Below are positions 6,985-14,317 of a stretch of 20,758 bases of DNA, piece after piece. The stretch spans positions 6,478,710 through 6,499,467 of the forward strand of contig CP070771.1 in assembly GCA_020345785.1 (NCBI GenBank), read 5' to 3'. Every line of letters starts with the position of its first letter. The stretch's first letter is position 1. A model generated the notes under the pieces. That model did not search any database. It had not been told where the DNA came from and was given only the letters and a program-made list of their open reading frames with translations. This DNA comes from Desulfobacterales bacterium. GTDB lineage: Bacteria; Desulfobacterota; Desulfobacteria; Desulfobacterales; JAFDCJ01. Both the position numbers and the translations under genes were made by a program.

Positions 6985-7692
6985 TTAGCCTCCCAGGTAG
7001 GCTTGCTGCACCTCGTGGCTGTCCATCAGGTCTTTGGCCGGACCTTGCAGCACGACGCGGCCGGTTTCGAATACATAGGCAACATCAGCCAGCTCCAGCG
7101 CTTTTTTGGCATTTTGCTCCACCAGCAGCACGGTAACGCCCTCATCCCTGATTTTCTCTATGACTCTGAAAATCTCATCAACCAGAATTGGGGCCAGGCC
7201 CAGCGAAGGTTCATCCAGAAGCAGGAGTTTCGGTCCGTTCATCAATGCGCGGCCGAAGGCCAGCATCTGCCTTTCGCCGCCGCTTAGCGTGCCCGCTTTT
7301 TGCTTCAACCGCTCCTTGAGCACCTTAAAGAGGGTATACACCCGTTCATAATCCGAACTGAGTTTGGCCTGGTCCCTGCGAAGATAGGCCCCGGTGCGCA
7401 AATTCTCTTCGACGGTCAGCTTGGCGAAGATGCGTCCGCTTTCCGGAACCTGGGCAATACCGGCCTTGACGATTCTGGCCGGCTTCCAACCGTCAATACG
7501 TTTGCCCTTGAACCAGATCTCGCCTTCTATAGAGCGGTTGAGACCGGAAAGGGCTTTAAGCAGGGAGCTTTTGCCGGCCCCGTTGGCACCAACCAGAGAG
7601 ACAATCGTCCCTTCCTCAACGCTCAGGGAAACCCCTTTGACGGCTTCGATGCCGCCGTAGCGTACAATTATGTTTTTTACTTCAAGTAGCAT
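6985..7692 (-). CDS. livF: Branched-chain-amino-acid-type ABC transporter ATPase LivF
   Basis: A 235-residue ABC ATPase with Walker A GANGAGKS at 35-42, signature LSGGERQ, Walker B LLLLDEP and the LivF-typical SLGLAP following it, then a switch His replaced in the usual LivF manner by VEQN. The length and the short C-terminal end are standard. The start overlaps the end of livG by 11 bp, so translation is coupled. With LivG it forms the cytosolic ATPase pair of a Liv-type importer. The family name does not fix the substrate: Liv-type systems carry amino acids, amides, urea, aromatics and other small polar compounds. It is directly followed by the GS-like ligase gene, so the imported compound is plausibly the ligase substrate. 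Confidence 0.93.
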   Translation of the reverse strand: MLLEVKNIIVRYGGIEAVKGVSLSVEEGTIVSLVGANGAGKSSLLKALSGLNRSIEGEIWFKGKRIDGWKPARIVKAGIAQVPESGRIFAKLTVEENLRTGAYLRRDQAKLSSDYERVYTLFKVLKERLKQKAGTLSGGERQMLAFGRALMNGPKLLLLDEPSLGLAPILVDEIFRVIEKIRDEGVTVLLVEQNAKKALELADVAYVFETGRVVLQGPAKDLMDSHEVQQAYLGG

Positions 7693-8455
7693 TTACCCCG
7701 CTTCCCAGATAGGCTTCGATCACTTTCGGGTTGGATTGTATTTCCTTCGGGCTGCCTTGGGCGATCTTATTGCCAAAATTGATGACGACGATCTGCTCGC
7801 AAAGCTCCATCACCGCGCGCATGTTGTGCTCCACGACCACCAGGGTGGTACCGAAGCGGTCGCGGATGCTGCGGATGGTTTCGATCATTTCTGTCGCTTC
7901 ACTGGGGTTCATTCCCGTCAGCGGCTCGTCCAGAAGAAGAATCTTGGGTTTGGCCGCAAGCCCGATGGCTACGCCGAGCCGGCGCTGAATGCCGTGCGGC
8001 ATATTTTCCGCCAGCTCGTCCTCAATGTGGCGAAGGCCCATTATATCCAGTATCTCCAATGCTTCTTTATACAGCGCCATCTCTTTTCGGCGATAACTGC
8101 CGAGATTGAGAAGTGATTCGAAAAAGCCGATGTTCGATTGCAGATGAAACCCGACCAGAATATTCTCGAGAGCGGTGTAACCCTTGAAAAGCGTTACCAG
8201 CTGATAGGTCCGCACAATTCCGAGCTTGGCGATCTGGTGCGGCCGCATACCGCATAAATTTTGTCCTTCAAACAGGATGCGGCCACCTGAAACGCCGAGT
8301 TCACCGGTTATCAGATTGAAAGTTGTGGTCTTACCGGCTCCGTTGGGTCCGATCAGCGCGACGATTTCGCCCTGATCGGCCGCAAGATCAAGTTTATTCA
8401 CCGCGGCAAGACCGCCGAAAAATTTGGAAACACCTTTAAGATCCAGCTGAGCCAT
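7682..8455 (-). CDS. livG: Branched-chain-amino-acid-type ABC transporter ATPase LivG
   Basis: A 257-residue ABC ATPase with Walker A GPNGAGKT at 36-43, Walker B ILLLDEP and a switch His in VVEHNM. The signature is unusual for ABC proteins: MPHGIQRRLGVA in place of LSGGQ, followed by LTGMNPSEA after Walker B. I recall related MPHG/LPHG variants in Liv-like systems for compounds other than leucine, so this points to a subtype rather than to damage. It overlaps livM upstream by 20 bp and livF downstream by 11 bp, giving a tightly coupled operon. Confidence 0.93.
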   Translation of the reverse strand: MAQLDLKGVSKFFGGLAAVNKLDLAADQGEIVALIGPNGAGKTTTFNLITGELGVSGGRILFEGQNLCGMRPHQIAKLGIVRTYQLVTLFKGYTALENILVGFHLQSNIGFFESLLNLGSYRRKEMALYKEALEILDIMGLRHIEDELAENMPHGIQRRLGVAIGLAAKPKILLLDEPLTGMNPSEATEMIETIRSIRDRFGTTLVVVEHNMRAVMELCEQIVVINFGNKIAQGSPKEIQSNPKVIEAYLGSGVNAT

Positions 8456-9494
8456 GCCTTAGATCCTTTTTTCCGCGACCCGTCAACCGCCTCAAAGACT
8501 CGATCAGTAAAAACGGAAGACTGACCAGCCCACCGGGCAAAAAAAGCAGGATAAAGATCAGAAACCCGGAGTACAATAGCAGCTGCAGGTGGGCATAGCC
8601 GGCAAACACCTCGCCGGCCATCATCAAAACCACCGTGCCCATGATTGGACCGATAAAATTTTCCTGGCCGCCGACAACGGTGTAGATTGCCAGGTAAATC
8701 GTCAGCAAAACGGTGAAATCGAGCGGGGATATGTAGTAGGTGTAATGCGCATAGAAGCTGCCTCCCATGGCCGCCAATCCCGAGCATACGGCAAATGCGA
8801 GCACCTTGTAATTCATGATATTGATGCCGACTGCCCTTGCCAGCTTGTCGCCCTCGCGAATCGCTCCAAAAACCAGTCCAAAGCGTGACTTTTCCATGCG
8901 ATGCAGAACATAAAGCGTTAACACCATCAGAAAAAGGGCTAAAAAATAGTAGTGGAACTTTTCATTGAAATCGATTACGCCGATACCCGGCAGGTGGATA
9001 GGGTCCGGTCCGGGAATGGAGAATATTCCGAGCGGTCCGCCAAACGGTTCTTTGAAGCGAATGTAGATGAATCGGAGGGTTGCACCGGCCCCCCACGTGA
9101 TAATGGCAAAATAAACGCCTTTAAGCCTTAAAGCGGGATATCCGATCAAGACGGCAAAAAAGGCCGCCACGATCCCAGCCACCGGCATCGCCAGCCAGAA
9201 GGAAAAACCGGCCCGCATCACCAGCAGCACCGAGGTATAGGCGCCGATGCCGATAAACGCATGCGCGCCGAAATGGAACTGTCCGGTACGCAGCACAAAT
9301 CGATAGGTCGTTACATAGATGATGTGGTAAAAAACTGCAATCAGTACATGCAGCGAATAATTATTTCGAACAAACAGCGGAATGAGGCAGAGCACCAGCA
9401 GCGCTATACCGAAATAAAGTGGTGACCACTTCGTAGCGTTGATTTCCCGGGAAAATTTGGAAACCGAAGCTATGCGGGCCTGTGCCTGTGTCAT
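8436..9494 (-). CDS. livM: Liv-type ABC transporter permease LivM
   Basis: A 352-residue polytopic membrane protein with around nine hydrophobic segments. It has the LivM/BPD_transp_2 hallmarks GQFHFGAHAFIGIGAY near residue 72, the FGxxxGAIREGDKLARAVGIN cytoplasmic coupling loop (about 210-226), and GGQENFIGPIMGT near residue 270. Its first ATG overlaps the livH stop codon (ATGA). The basic, hydrophilic C-terminal end (RRLTGRGKKDLRH) is on the cytosolic side. With LivH it forms the transmembrane pore of the importer. Confidence 0.92.
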   Translation of the reverse strand: MTQAQARIASVSKFSREINATKWSPLYFGIALLVLCLIPLFVRNNYSLHVLIAVFYHIIYVTTYRFVLRTGQFHFGAHAFIGIGAYTSVLLVMRAGFSFWLAMPVAGIVAAFFAVLIGYPALRLKGVYFAIITWGAGATLRFIYIRFKEPFGGPLGIFSIPGPDPIHLPGIGVIDFNEKFHYYFLALFLMVLTLYVLHRMEKSRFGLVFGAIREGDKLARAVGINIMNYKVLAFAVCSGLAAMGGSFYAHYTYYISPLDFTVLLTIYLAIYTVVGGQENFIGPIMGTVVLMMAGEVFAGYAHLQLLLYSGFLIFILLFLPGGLVSLPFLLIESLRRLTGRGKKDLRHGSAGS

Positions 9495-10357
9495 TCTCTC
9501 TCTTCTCCCATCAGTCCTGTTGGCCTGAATATCAAGAAGGTGACGACGAATATGAAAATCAGCCCCCAGGTTATATCCGCTCCAAGGTAGGAGCCGCCGA
9601 AAGACTCAATGATGCCAATAATGAAAGCCGATATCAGAGCGCCGGGAATGCTGCCCAGCCCCCCGAGGCCGATGACCAGCAGTGAGATCAAGACTGCATG
9701 AGACCCCATGGTCGGCGTCAGAATGAATATCGGCGCCACCAGAAGACCGGCCAGGGCCGCCAGGCCGCAGCCGATAAAAAACCCCATGCTGCAAACGGCA
9801 TCATTACTGATTCCCTGCAGTTCAGCTGTTTCCGGGTCCTCGGCAAACGCCCTCATGCCTAACCCCCAGCGGCTCTTCATGAGAAACAAATATAAACCCA
9901 CGACTGCCAGCAGGCTGATCAGGACGACAACGGCCCGCTCCCAGCTGATTACTGCGCCTGCGATGCTGATGCGGCCGGTGAACACCGAGGCCACAGGTTT
10001 GGGACGCAGGCCGAAAACCAGGAACCCGGCGCTCTCCAGAAACCAGTTCAAACCAATCGCCAGAAAGATAACGGCCACATGGTCCCTGCGAATCGGTCGG
10101 AAGAAACCTTTCTCGATCACCACACCCAGCAGCCCGTTGATGAAAATACCGATGGGGATCGCCAGAAAATAATTGATCCCCAACTTGGCGCACAGGTAGT
10201 AGGCCGTGTAGGCGCCAAGCATGTACATGGCGCCGTGGGCAAAGAAGAGAATATCCATGATGCCGAACAGCAGGGTAAGACCCAGCGCCAGCAGGGCATA
10301 GATAGCACCGATCGAAATCGCATTGATGACAATCTGGATGAAGCTTTGAATATCCAT
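9491..10357 (-). CDS. livH: Liv-type ABC transporter permease LivH
   Basis: A 288-residue membrane protein with about eight hydrophobic segments and the LivH pattern: ISIGAIYALLALGLTLLFGIMDILFFAHGA near the N-terminus, the coupling loop GLGMRAFAEDPETAELQGI around 165-183, and LGGLGSIPGAL near the C-terminal third. It is preceded by GGCGGA as ribosome-binding site, lies 132 bp after livK with a hairpin in between, and its stop overlaps the livM start. It forms the permease heterodimer with LivM. Confidence 0.92.
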   Translation of the reverse strand: MDIQSFIQIVINAISIGAIYALLALGLTLLFGIMDILFFAHGAMYMLGAYTAYYLCAKLGINYFLAIPIGIFINGLLGVVIEKGFFRPIRRDHVAVIFLAIGLNWFLESAGFLVFGLRPKPVASVFTGRISIAGAVISWERAVVVLISLLAVVGLYLFLMKSRWGLGMRAFAEDPETAELQGISNDAVCSMGFFIGCGLAALAGLLVAPIFILTPTMGSHAVLISLLVIGLGGLGSIPGALISAFIIGIIESFGGSYLGADITWGLIFIFVVTFLIFRPTGLMGEERE

Positions 10358-10445
10358 AATCCGCCAAAAAAAATTCAGGTGATCATTGCCGGACGCCTGC
10401 TATGAAAACATGAGCTGCTGCAAGGGTGCATTTCTCAGGCGGCAA

Positions 10446-10487
10446 GCATCCGGCACTGCGGATATGCAGGCGGGTCCTGACCGGACC
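10446..10487 (-). promoter_or_regulatory. Two hairpins between livK and livH (differential-expression element candidate)
   Basis: Just after the livK stop the RNA can fold into a short stem (GGTCC with GGACC, 10473-10487, 5-nt loop) and then a longer one (GCATCCG with CGG-AT-ATGC, 10446-10467, one 2-nt bulge). Neither is followed by a U-run, so neither looks like an intrinsic terminator. A hairpin after the binding-protein gene often protects that part of the message from 3' decay and allows more binding protein than permease. That role is inferred. Confidence 0.35.
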
Positions 10488-10489
10488 AG

Positions 10490-11704
10490 CTACTTGAGAT
10501 AAGTGGCATACGCGCCGGTTATCACCTGAACCAGCTCGCCATTTTGAACCTGGCAGACGTTATAGGGATAAAGCGGCATACGATTGATACCGTAATAGCC
10601 TTTGCCCGCAAAATAAGCCGGTTCACCAAAGACGCTTTTCAACTGCATTTTCTCCAGGTGGTTGCTGACGATGGTGGTGTCGAACGAATTCGCTTCTTCG
10701 AAGGCAGCCGCCAGCCAGAAGGCAAAATCCCACAGCAGGTAGGCCAGAGATCCGATCCAGTTTTCTTCACCGTAGCGTTGGATGTATTCCTTTTCGACAT
10801 GTTTCTGTGCATCGGTCAGCTTGGTCTCATAAGGCAGAAAGTATAATCCCTCACAGTTTTCCCAGCCGGCTACGTTCTTCAAATTGGCCACATCCGGCGT
10901 GATCAGATACATGGGCCCCTTGAATCCCATCTCGCGCGCCTGTTTGACGAAGAGCGCCCGCGAGGCAGGGTCGACGTTGCCGATGTCGATCAAATCCGGC
11001 TTGGTTTTAAGCATGCGGGTAAGGATCGGGTAGAAATCGGTTGTGTCCGGAGGAAAGTATTCATCAAACACAATTTCAAGTTTGGTTTTGGATATCCCGA
11101 AGCGAGACGCTTCGGCGGTGGTGTGCCCGGTCCAATGATCCGGCTCGAGAATTGCAATTCGCTTGTGGTCCGTATTTTTTTCAAGCCAGGGATAGAAAAT
11201 GACCGAGGCAATGCAGTCGACGCCATACATCCAGGTGTAGAAATTCTTGGGATTGATATAGTCTTTGCCCGGTGAGGCATAGGCTATTGTAAACACCTTG
11301 GCCCTCTCGCTGATCGGCTGAAAGGCTTTGATCATGCCGCCGTCAAAGGCGAGGATATATTTGACCCCGTCTCTGGATATCAGCCGGTTGGCGGCCGAAA
11401 CCGCTTTAGAGGCATCAAACGCATGGTCATAGACCTGAAGCTTGAAATTGTATTTCTCTCCGTTGACGGTGATCCCTTTTTTCTTCCACCACCAGCCGCC
11501 GTTGTTGATGTCGTCGACGGCCATCTGCCAGGTGTTTTGCATGCCGATGCCCCAGGGCGCCGCCGGACCTGACAACGCGGTAATACCGCCCAGGATTATC
11601 TCCTTTGGTTTATCTGCGGCGCCGGACGCCGAAGTAAACAGAATTAACATCAGAACCGCCATGACAACCATGGTACCGCTTGACTTTAAAATGCATCTTT
11701 TCAT
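10490..11704 (-). CDS. livK: Liv-type periplasmic substrate-binding protein
   Basis: A 404-residue Peripla_BP_6-type protein. A Sec signal peptide (KR-rich n-region, hydrophobic core VVMAVLMLILFT, cleavage after about SASGA at 29) shows export to the periplasm; there is no lipobox Cys. The mature start KEIILGGITALSGPAAPWGIG is the standard first strand and ligand loop of the LivK/AmiC/UrtA fold. AAGGAG lies 6 nt before the ATG. The protein is longer than LivK (about 345 mature residues) and holds an unusual NNGGWWWKKKGI stretch at about 67-78, so the ligand is probably not a simple branched-chain amino acid. It is the first transporter gene, 103 bp after the regulator gene. That gap could hold its own promoter, though no clear -35/-10 pair stands out. 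Confidence 0.88.
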   Translation of the reverse strand: MKRCILKSSGTMVVMAVLMLILFTSASGAADKPKEIILGGITALSGPAAPWGIGMQNTWQMAVDDINNGGWWWKKKGITVNGEKYNFKLQVYDHAFDASKAVSAANRLISRDGVKYILAFDGGMIKAFQPISERAKVFTIAYASPGKDYINPKNFYTWMYGVDCIASVIFYPWLEKNTDHKRIAILEPDHWTGHTTAEASRFGISKTKLEIVFDEYFPPDTTDFYPILTRMLKTKPDLIDIGNVDPASRALFVKQAREMGFKGPMYLITPDVANLKNVAGWENCEGLYFLPYETKLTDAQKHVEKEYIQRYGEENWIGSLAYLLWDFAFWLAAAFEEANSFDTTIVSNHLEKMQLKSVFGEPAYFAGKGYYGINRMPLYPYNVCQVQNGELVQVITGAYATYLK

Positions 11705-11807
11705 GATCTGCTCCTTTTTTTAATACCGTTTTGATAGCCGTTAATGAAAAAAGAAAAATGGTCCTCTCCAAAAACGCTATGTTGAATTGGTGCTTGCCCC
11801 GGGCGCG

Positions 11808-12689
11808 CTATCTGTCAAACTGCGAATAGTGCAGCCGGCTCGACTGGACTACCCGCTGGAACTCGCCCAAAGCCGCCTCTGTCCGAACTGTATTGGTGGA
11901 TGCAATCTGTTCGGCGATCGCATTGATAAAGCAAAAGGGCGCCGTCAATGAGATCAGCATAAATTCGTGGCCCGACATATCGATTGTGAAATTGATGTCC
12001 GAGAACTGAACGATTTGTGCGCGGGGCTGATTGGTAACGGTTACCACACGGGCTCCCACTTTTTTTTCATGCACATACTCGATCGCTTCCAGCACTTCGG
12101 CCGAATAGAGCAGCTGATCGAATGCGATCAACAGGTCATCTTTATCGATAAACAGAAGCTGCTGAATCATGGGGCGCCGCTCCCGGATAACCGGTGTGGC
12201 GTTAAGAGACAGCAGCCTCAGGCAAAAACTCAGATACTCCGCCAGAAAAGACGATATCCCCCAGCCCATGCAAAAGATATTTCGAGCCTGCAGGATATAT
12301 TCGATCAATTTCTCGAAATCTTTCTTGTAAATACCCGCCATCGTCTTTGTGATGTATTCGATGTCTTTGTTTGTGACAAGATCAATCAGGGGATGCTTAT
12401 CATGACCTTTCAGCAGGGAGGCTTTTTGGGCCGGGTAGATGATCTGGCGGATGTAGGCCACAAGATCCTCTCGCAGTTCCCTGAAACCATTGTAGCCCAG
12501 TTCGCGAGCATATCGAACCAGAGTCGCATCGGAGACACCGACTTTTTTAGATATTTCGGTCAGCGATGCGAAAGTTGCCAAATCGAGGTTATTTAAAATG
12601 AAATCGGATATTCTCCGATTGGTGTCGTTTAAATTACCGTAGCTGTCTCGAAGCAGCTGTAGTATGTTAGTATTTTTTCGGCAAGGCAT
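11808..12689 (-). CDS. MurR/RpiR-family transcriptional regulator (HTH + SIS domains)
   Basis: A 293-residue regulator with an N-terminal RpiR HTH domain (about 1-80, with LTEISKKVGVSDATLVRYARELGYNGFRELR) and a C-terminal SIS effector domain (about 110-260, with IFCMGWGISSFLAEYL as the ligand-loop region). SIS domains normally bind phosphosugars, but members of the family also govern amino-acid and aromatic catabolism. The start is taken as ATG 12689 rather than the TTG one codon before it. It stands at the head of the minus-strand block, upstream of the binding-protein gene in the same orientation, and a TGTAG/CTACA palindrome array lies 128 bp upstream. It is the obvious local regulator of the pathway. 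Whether it represses or activates is not visible. Confidence 0.9.
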   Translation of the reverse strand: MPCRKNTNILQLLRDSYGNLNDTNRRISDFILNNLDLATFASLTEISKKVGVSDATLVRYARELGYNGFRELREDLVAYIRQIIYPAQKASLLKGHDKHPLIDLVTNKDIEYITKTMAGIYKKDFEKLIEYILQARNIFCMGWGISSFLAEYLSFCLRLLSLNATPVIRERRPMIQQLLFIDKDDLLIAFDQLLYSAEVLEAIEYVHEKKVGARVVTVTNQPRAQIVQFSDINFTIDMSGHEFMLISLTAPFCFINAIAEQIASTNTVRTEAALGEFQRVVQSSRLHYSQFDR

Positions 12690-12816
12690 CAATTTGTTCC
12701 AGGGATCTGGTGCCCGGTGGTCGTAGCAAGGGCTGCATCACACGGACTGCGTGGATTTATTCCACCGCTCACAACTTTAAATAGAATTCAGCCACAATCG
12801 ATAATTTAATTTTATA

Positions 12817-12841
12817 TGTAGCATTTACTACAGAAATGTAG
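12817..12841. promoter_or_regulatory. Putative RpiR-type operator: TGTAG-N6-CTACA-N4-TGTAG
   Basis: Three 5-bp half-sites alternate in orientation: TGTAG at 12817-12821, CTACA at 12828-12832 and TGTAG at 12837-12841. A fourth TGTAG is at 12938-12942. HexR, an RpiR-family repressor, recognises a closely similar TGTAR...YTACA palindrome, which supports binding by the adjacent regulator. The site lies in the AT-rich region between the divergent regulator and DUF362 genes, so it could control both. The half-site spacings here (6 and 4) differ from the 5 of HexR. Confidence 0.5.
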
Positions 12842-13005
12842 CTTATATTTAATACCTGTCAGAATATTTGTCAATGTTTTTTTAACCGATGGCAAAATTT
12901 TTCCAATATTGTATTTTTATTTGCGTCTGAAAACTGATGTAGTGTATTGGTATTCCCCTTGACGGAATTTAAAATGGGACGGGAAATTAGAAAGCGGGAA
13001 ATAAT

Positions 13006-13365
13006 ATGGCAACGGTCAGCATAATTCAGGCAGCCTATTCAGATCCCGGCATTGAAAACCTGCTGGCGCCTTTGGGCGGAATGGGGCAATTTATTAAAAA
13101 GAATGAGAATGTCCTGCTCAAGGTGAATCTTTTATCCGCCAAAGCGCCGGAAAAGGCCGTGACCACGCACCCTGAATTTGTAAGGGCCGTGGCCCGGGCT
13201 GTCAGAGATGCGGGAGGAGAACCGTACATTGGAGATTCACCGGGAGGCTCCCTTTCCAGGAGAAGTCTAAAAAAAGCCTATCAGCGTTCAGGGTTGATGA
13301 ATCTGGCACAAGCAGAACAGACCCCGCTGAAGCTTGATACCGGCGTAACAGTTAAGCTGGTATAA
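13006..13365 (+). pseudogene. DUF362 domain protein, N-terminal fragment truncated by the IS66-like element
   Basis: The 119 codons match the N-terminal part of DUF362 proteins: VLLKVNLLSAKAPEKAVTTHPE at about 36-57, then VRAVARAVRDAGGEPYIGDSPGG at about 59-81. DUF362 proteins usually run to about 300-450 residues and often carry ferredoxin-like 4Fe-4S domains. Here the reading ends at a TAA just where the IS66-like element begins, and no remaining part is found on the other side of it. The gene is divergent from the regulator and shares its 316-bp control region. Before truncation it may have been co-regulated with the pathway, possibly in electron transfer next to the AOR; that is inference. 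Confidence 0.7.
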
Positions 13366-13433
13366 AAACAATTTTTTCGTAAATTATAAAAAAAGCTCTG
13401 GACTCCAGTTGTCTTCGATGATATGAAGGTGGC

Positions 13434-14312
13434 ATGGGAAACAATCTGGTTGTTCAAGGGCGACGTTTAAGTTTGCAAGATATTGACTTGCTGTCTCGGC
13501 TCATCAAACAAAATCCGTCCTGCAGCCGCCGTCGCCTTTCAATAAAATTATGCCACCTGTGGAACTGGCGCAACGCCAACGGGCAAATTAAAGACATGGC
13601 TGCGCGGGCAATGATGCTCAAACTTGATAAGTTGGGCTACATCAAATTGCCCCCAAGGCGCCAAACCCCCTCCAATCGGATGCTGAGCAAACGCATTGAC
13701 TCGGTGGCGCATCCAACCACTGCCATTGAATGTGATCTAAAAGAAATCCTGCCTTTGCAGCTGGTCCTTACCCGCAACCAGCCTGATCATGAATCACTTT
13801 TCGCCTGCCTGCTGTCGCAATACCATTATCTAGGCTACCGAGGCATTGTCGGTGAAAACATGAAGTATTTAGTATTTGATCGGCATCAACGCCCTTTGGC
13901 ATGTGTCTTATTTGGTTCGGCGGCCTGGTCGGTTCAGTGTCGCGATAACTATATTGGCTGGGATGCCGATAAACGCAAACATAATTTAAATTTCACCACT
14001 AACAATATGCGGTTTTTAATTTTGCCCTGGGTACGCGTTACCAACTTGGCCAGTCATATTCTGGGGCTGATCCGCCGCCGCCTGAGCCTGGATTGGATCA
14101 ACCACTACGGTCATCACTTGTATTTACTGGAAACTTTTGTTGACAAAGATCGCTTTAACGGTACCTGCTATAAAGCCGCCAACTGGATTTATGTCGGCCA
14201 GACCAAAGGCCGCAGCCGCAATGACCGTTATGCACGGCTTAAAGTACCGATCAAAGATGTTTACCTATTGCCGTTGGTCAAAGAGTTTAAGCAAAAGCTG
14301 AAAATTATCTAA
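13434..14312 (+). CDS. DUF4338 (DruA-like) protein carried by the IS66-like element
   Basis: A 292-residue protein with the DUF4338 core. Recognisable stretches are YHYLGYRGIVGENMKYLVFD (about 124-143), PLACVLFGSAAW near 150, NNMRFLILPWVRV around 187-199, and the highly conserved LETFVDKDRFNGTCYKAANWIYVGQTKGR (about 239-267). DruA of the Druantia anti-phage system belongs to the same family, but no other Druantia genes (no DruE helicase) are present. Stand-alone DUF4338 genes beside transposases are, to my knowledge, common, and this one ends only 5 bp before tnpC, so its translation is probably coupled to it. The function is unknown; a role in transposition or element maintenance is the simplest guess. 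The gene is intact. A poor GGTGG ribosome-binding site precedes the ATG. Confidence 0.7.
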   Translation: MGNNLVVQGRRLSLQDIDLLSRLIKQNPSCSRRRLSIKLCHLWNWRNANGQIKDMAARAMMLKLDKLGYIKLPPRRQTPSNRMLSKRIDSVAHPTTAIECDLKEILPLQLVLTRNQPDHESLFACLLSQYHYLGYRGIVGENMKYLVFDRHQRPLACVLFGSAAWSVQCRDNYIGWDADKRKHNLNFTTNNMRFLILPWVRVTNLASHILGLIRRRLSLDWINHYGHHLYLLETFVDKDRFNGTCYKAANWIYVGQTKGRSRNDRYARLKVPIKDVYLLPLVKEFKQKLKII

Positions 14313-14317
14313 ACCAA

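Noticed and set aside
13434..14312. A Druantia anti-phage defence system
   Set aside because: Only a DUF4338 gene is present, with no DruE-type helicase or other Druantia component; its context is an IS66-like element.
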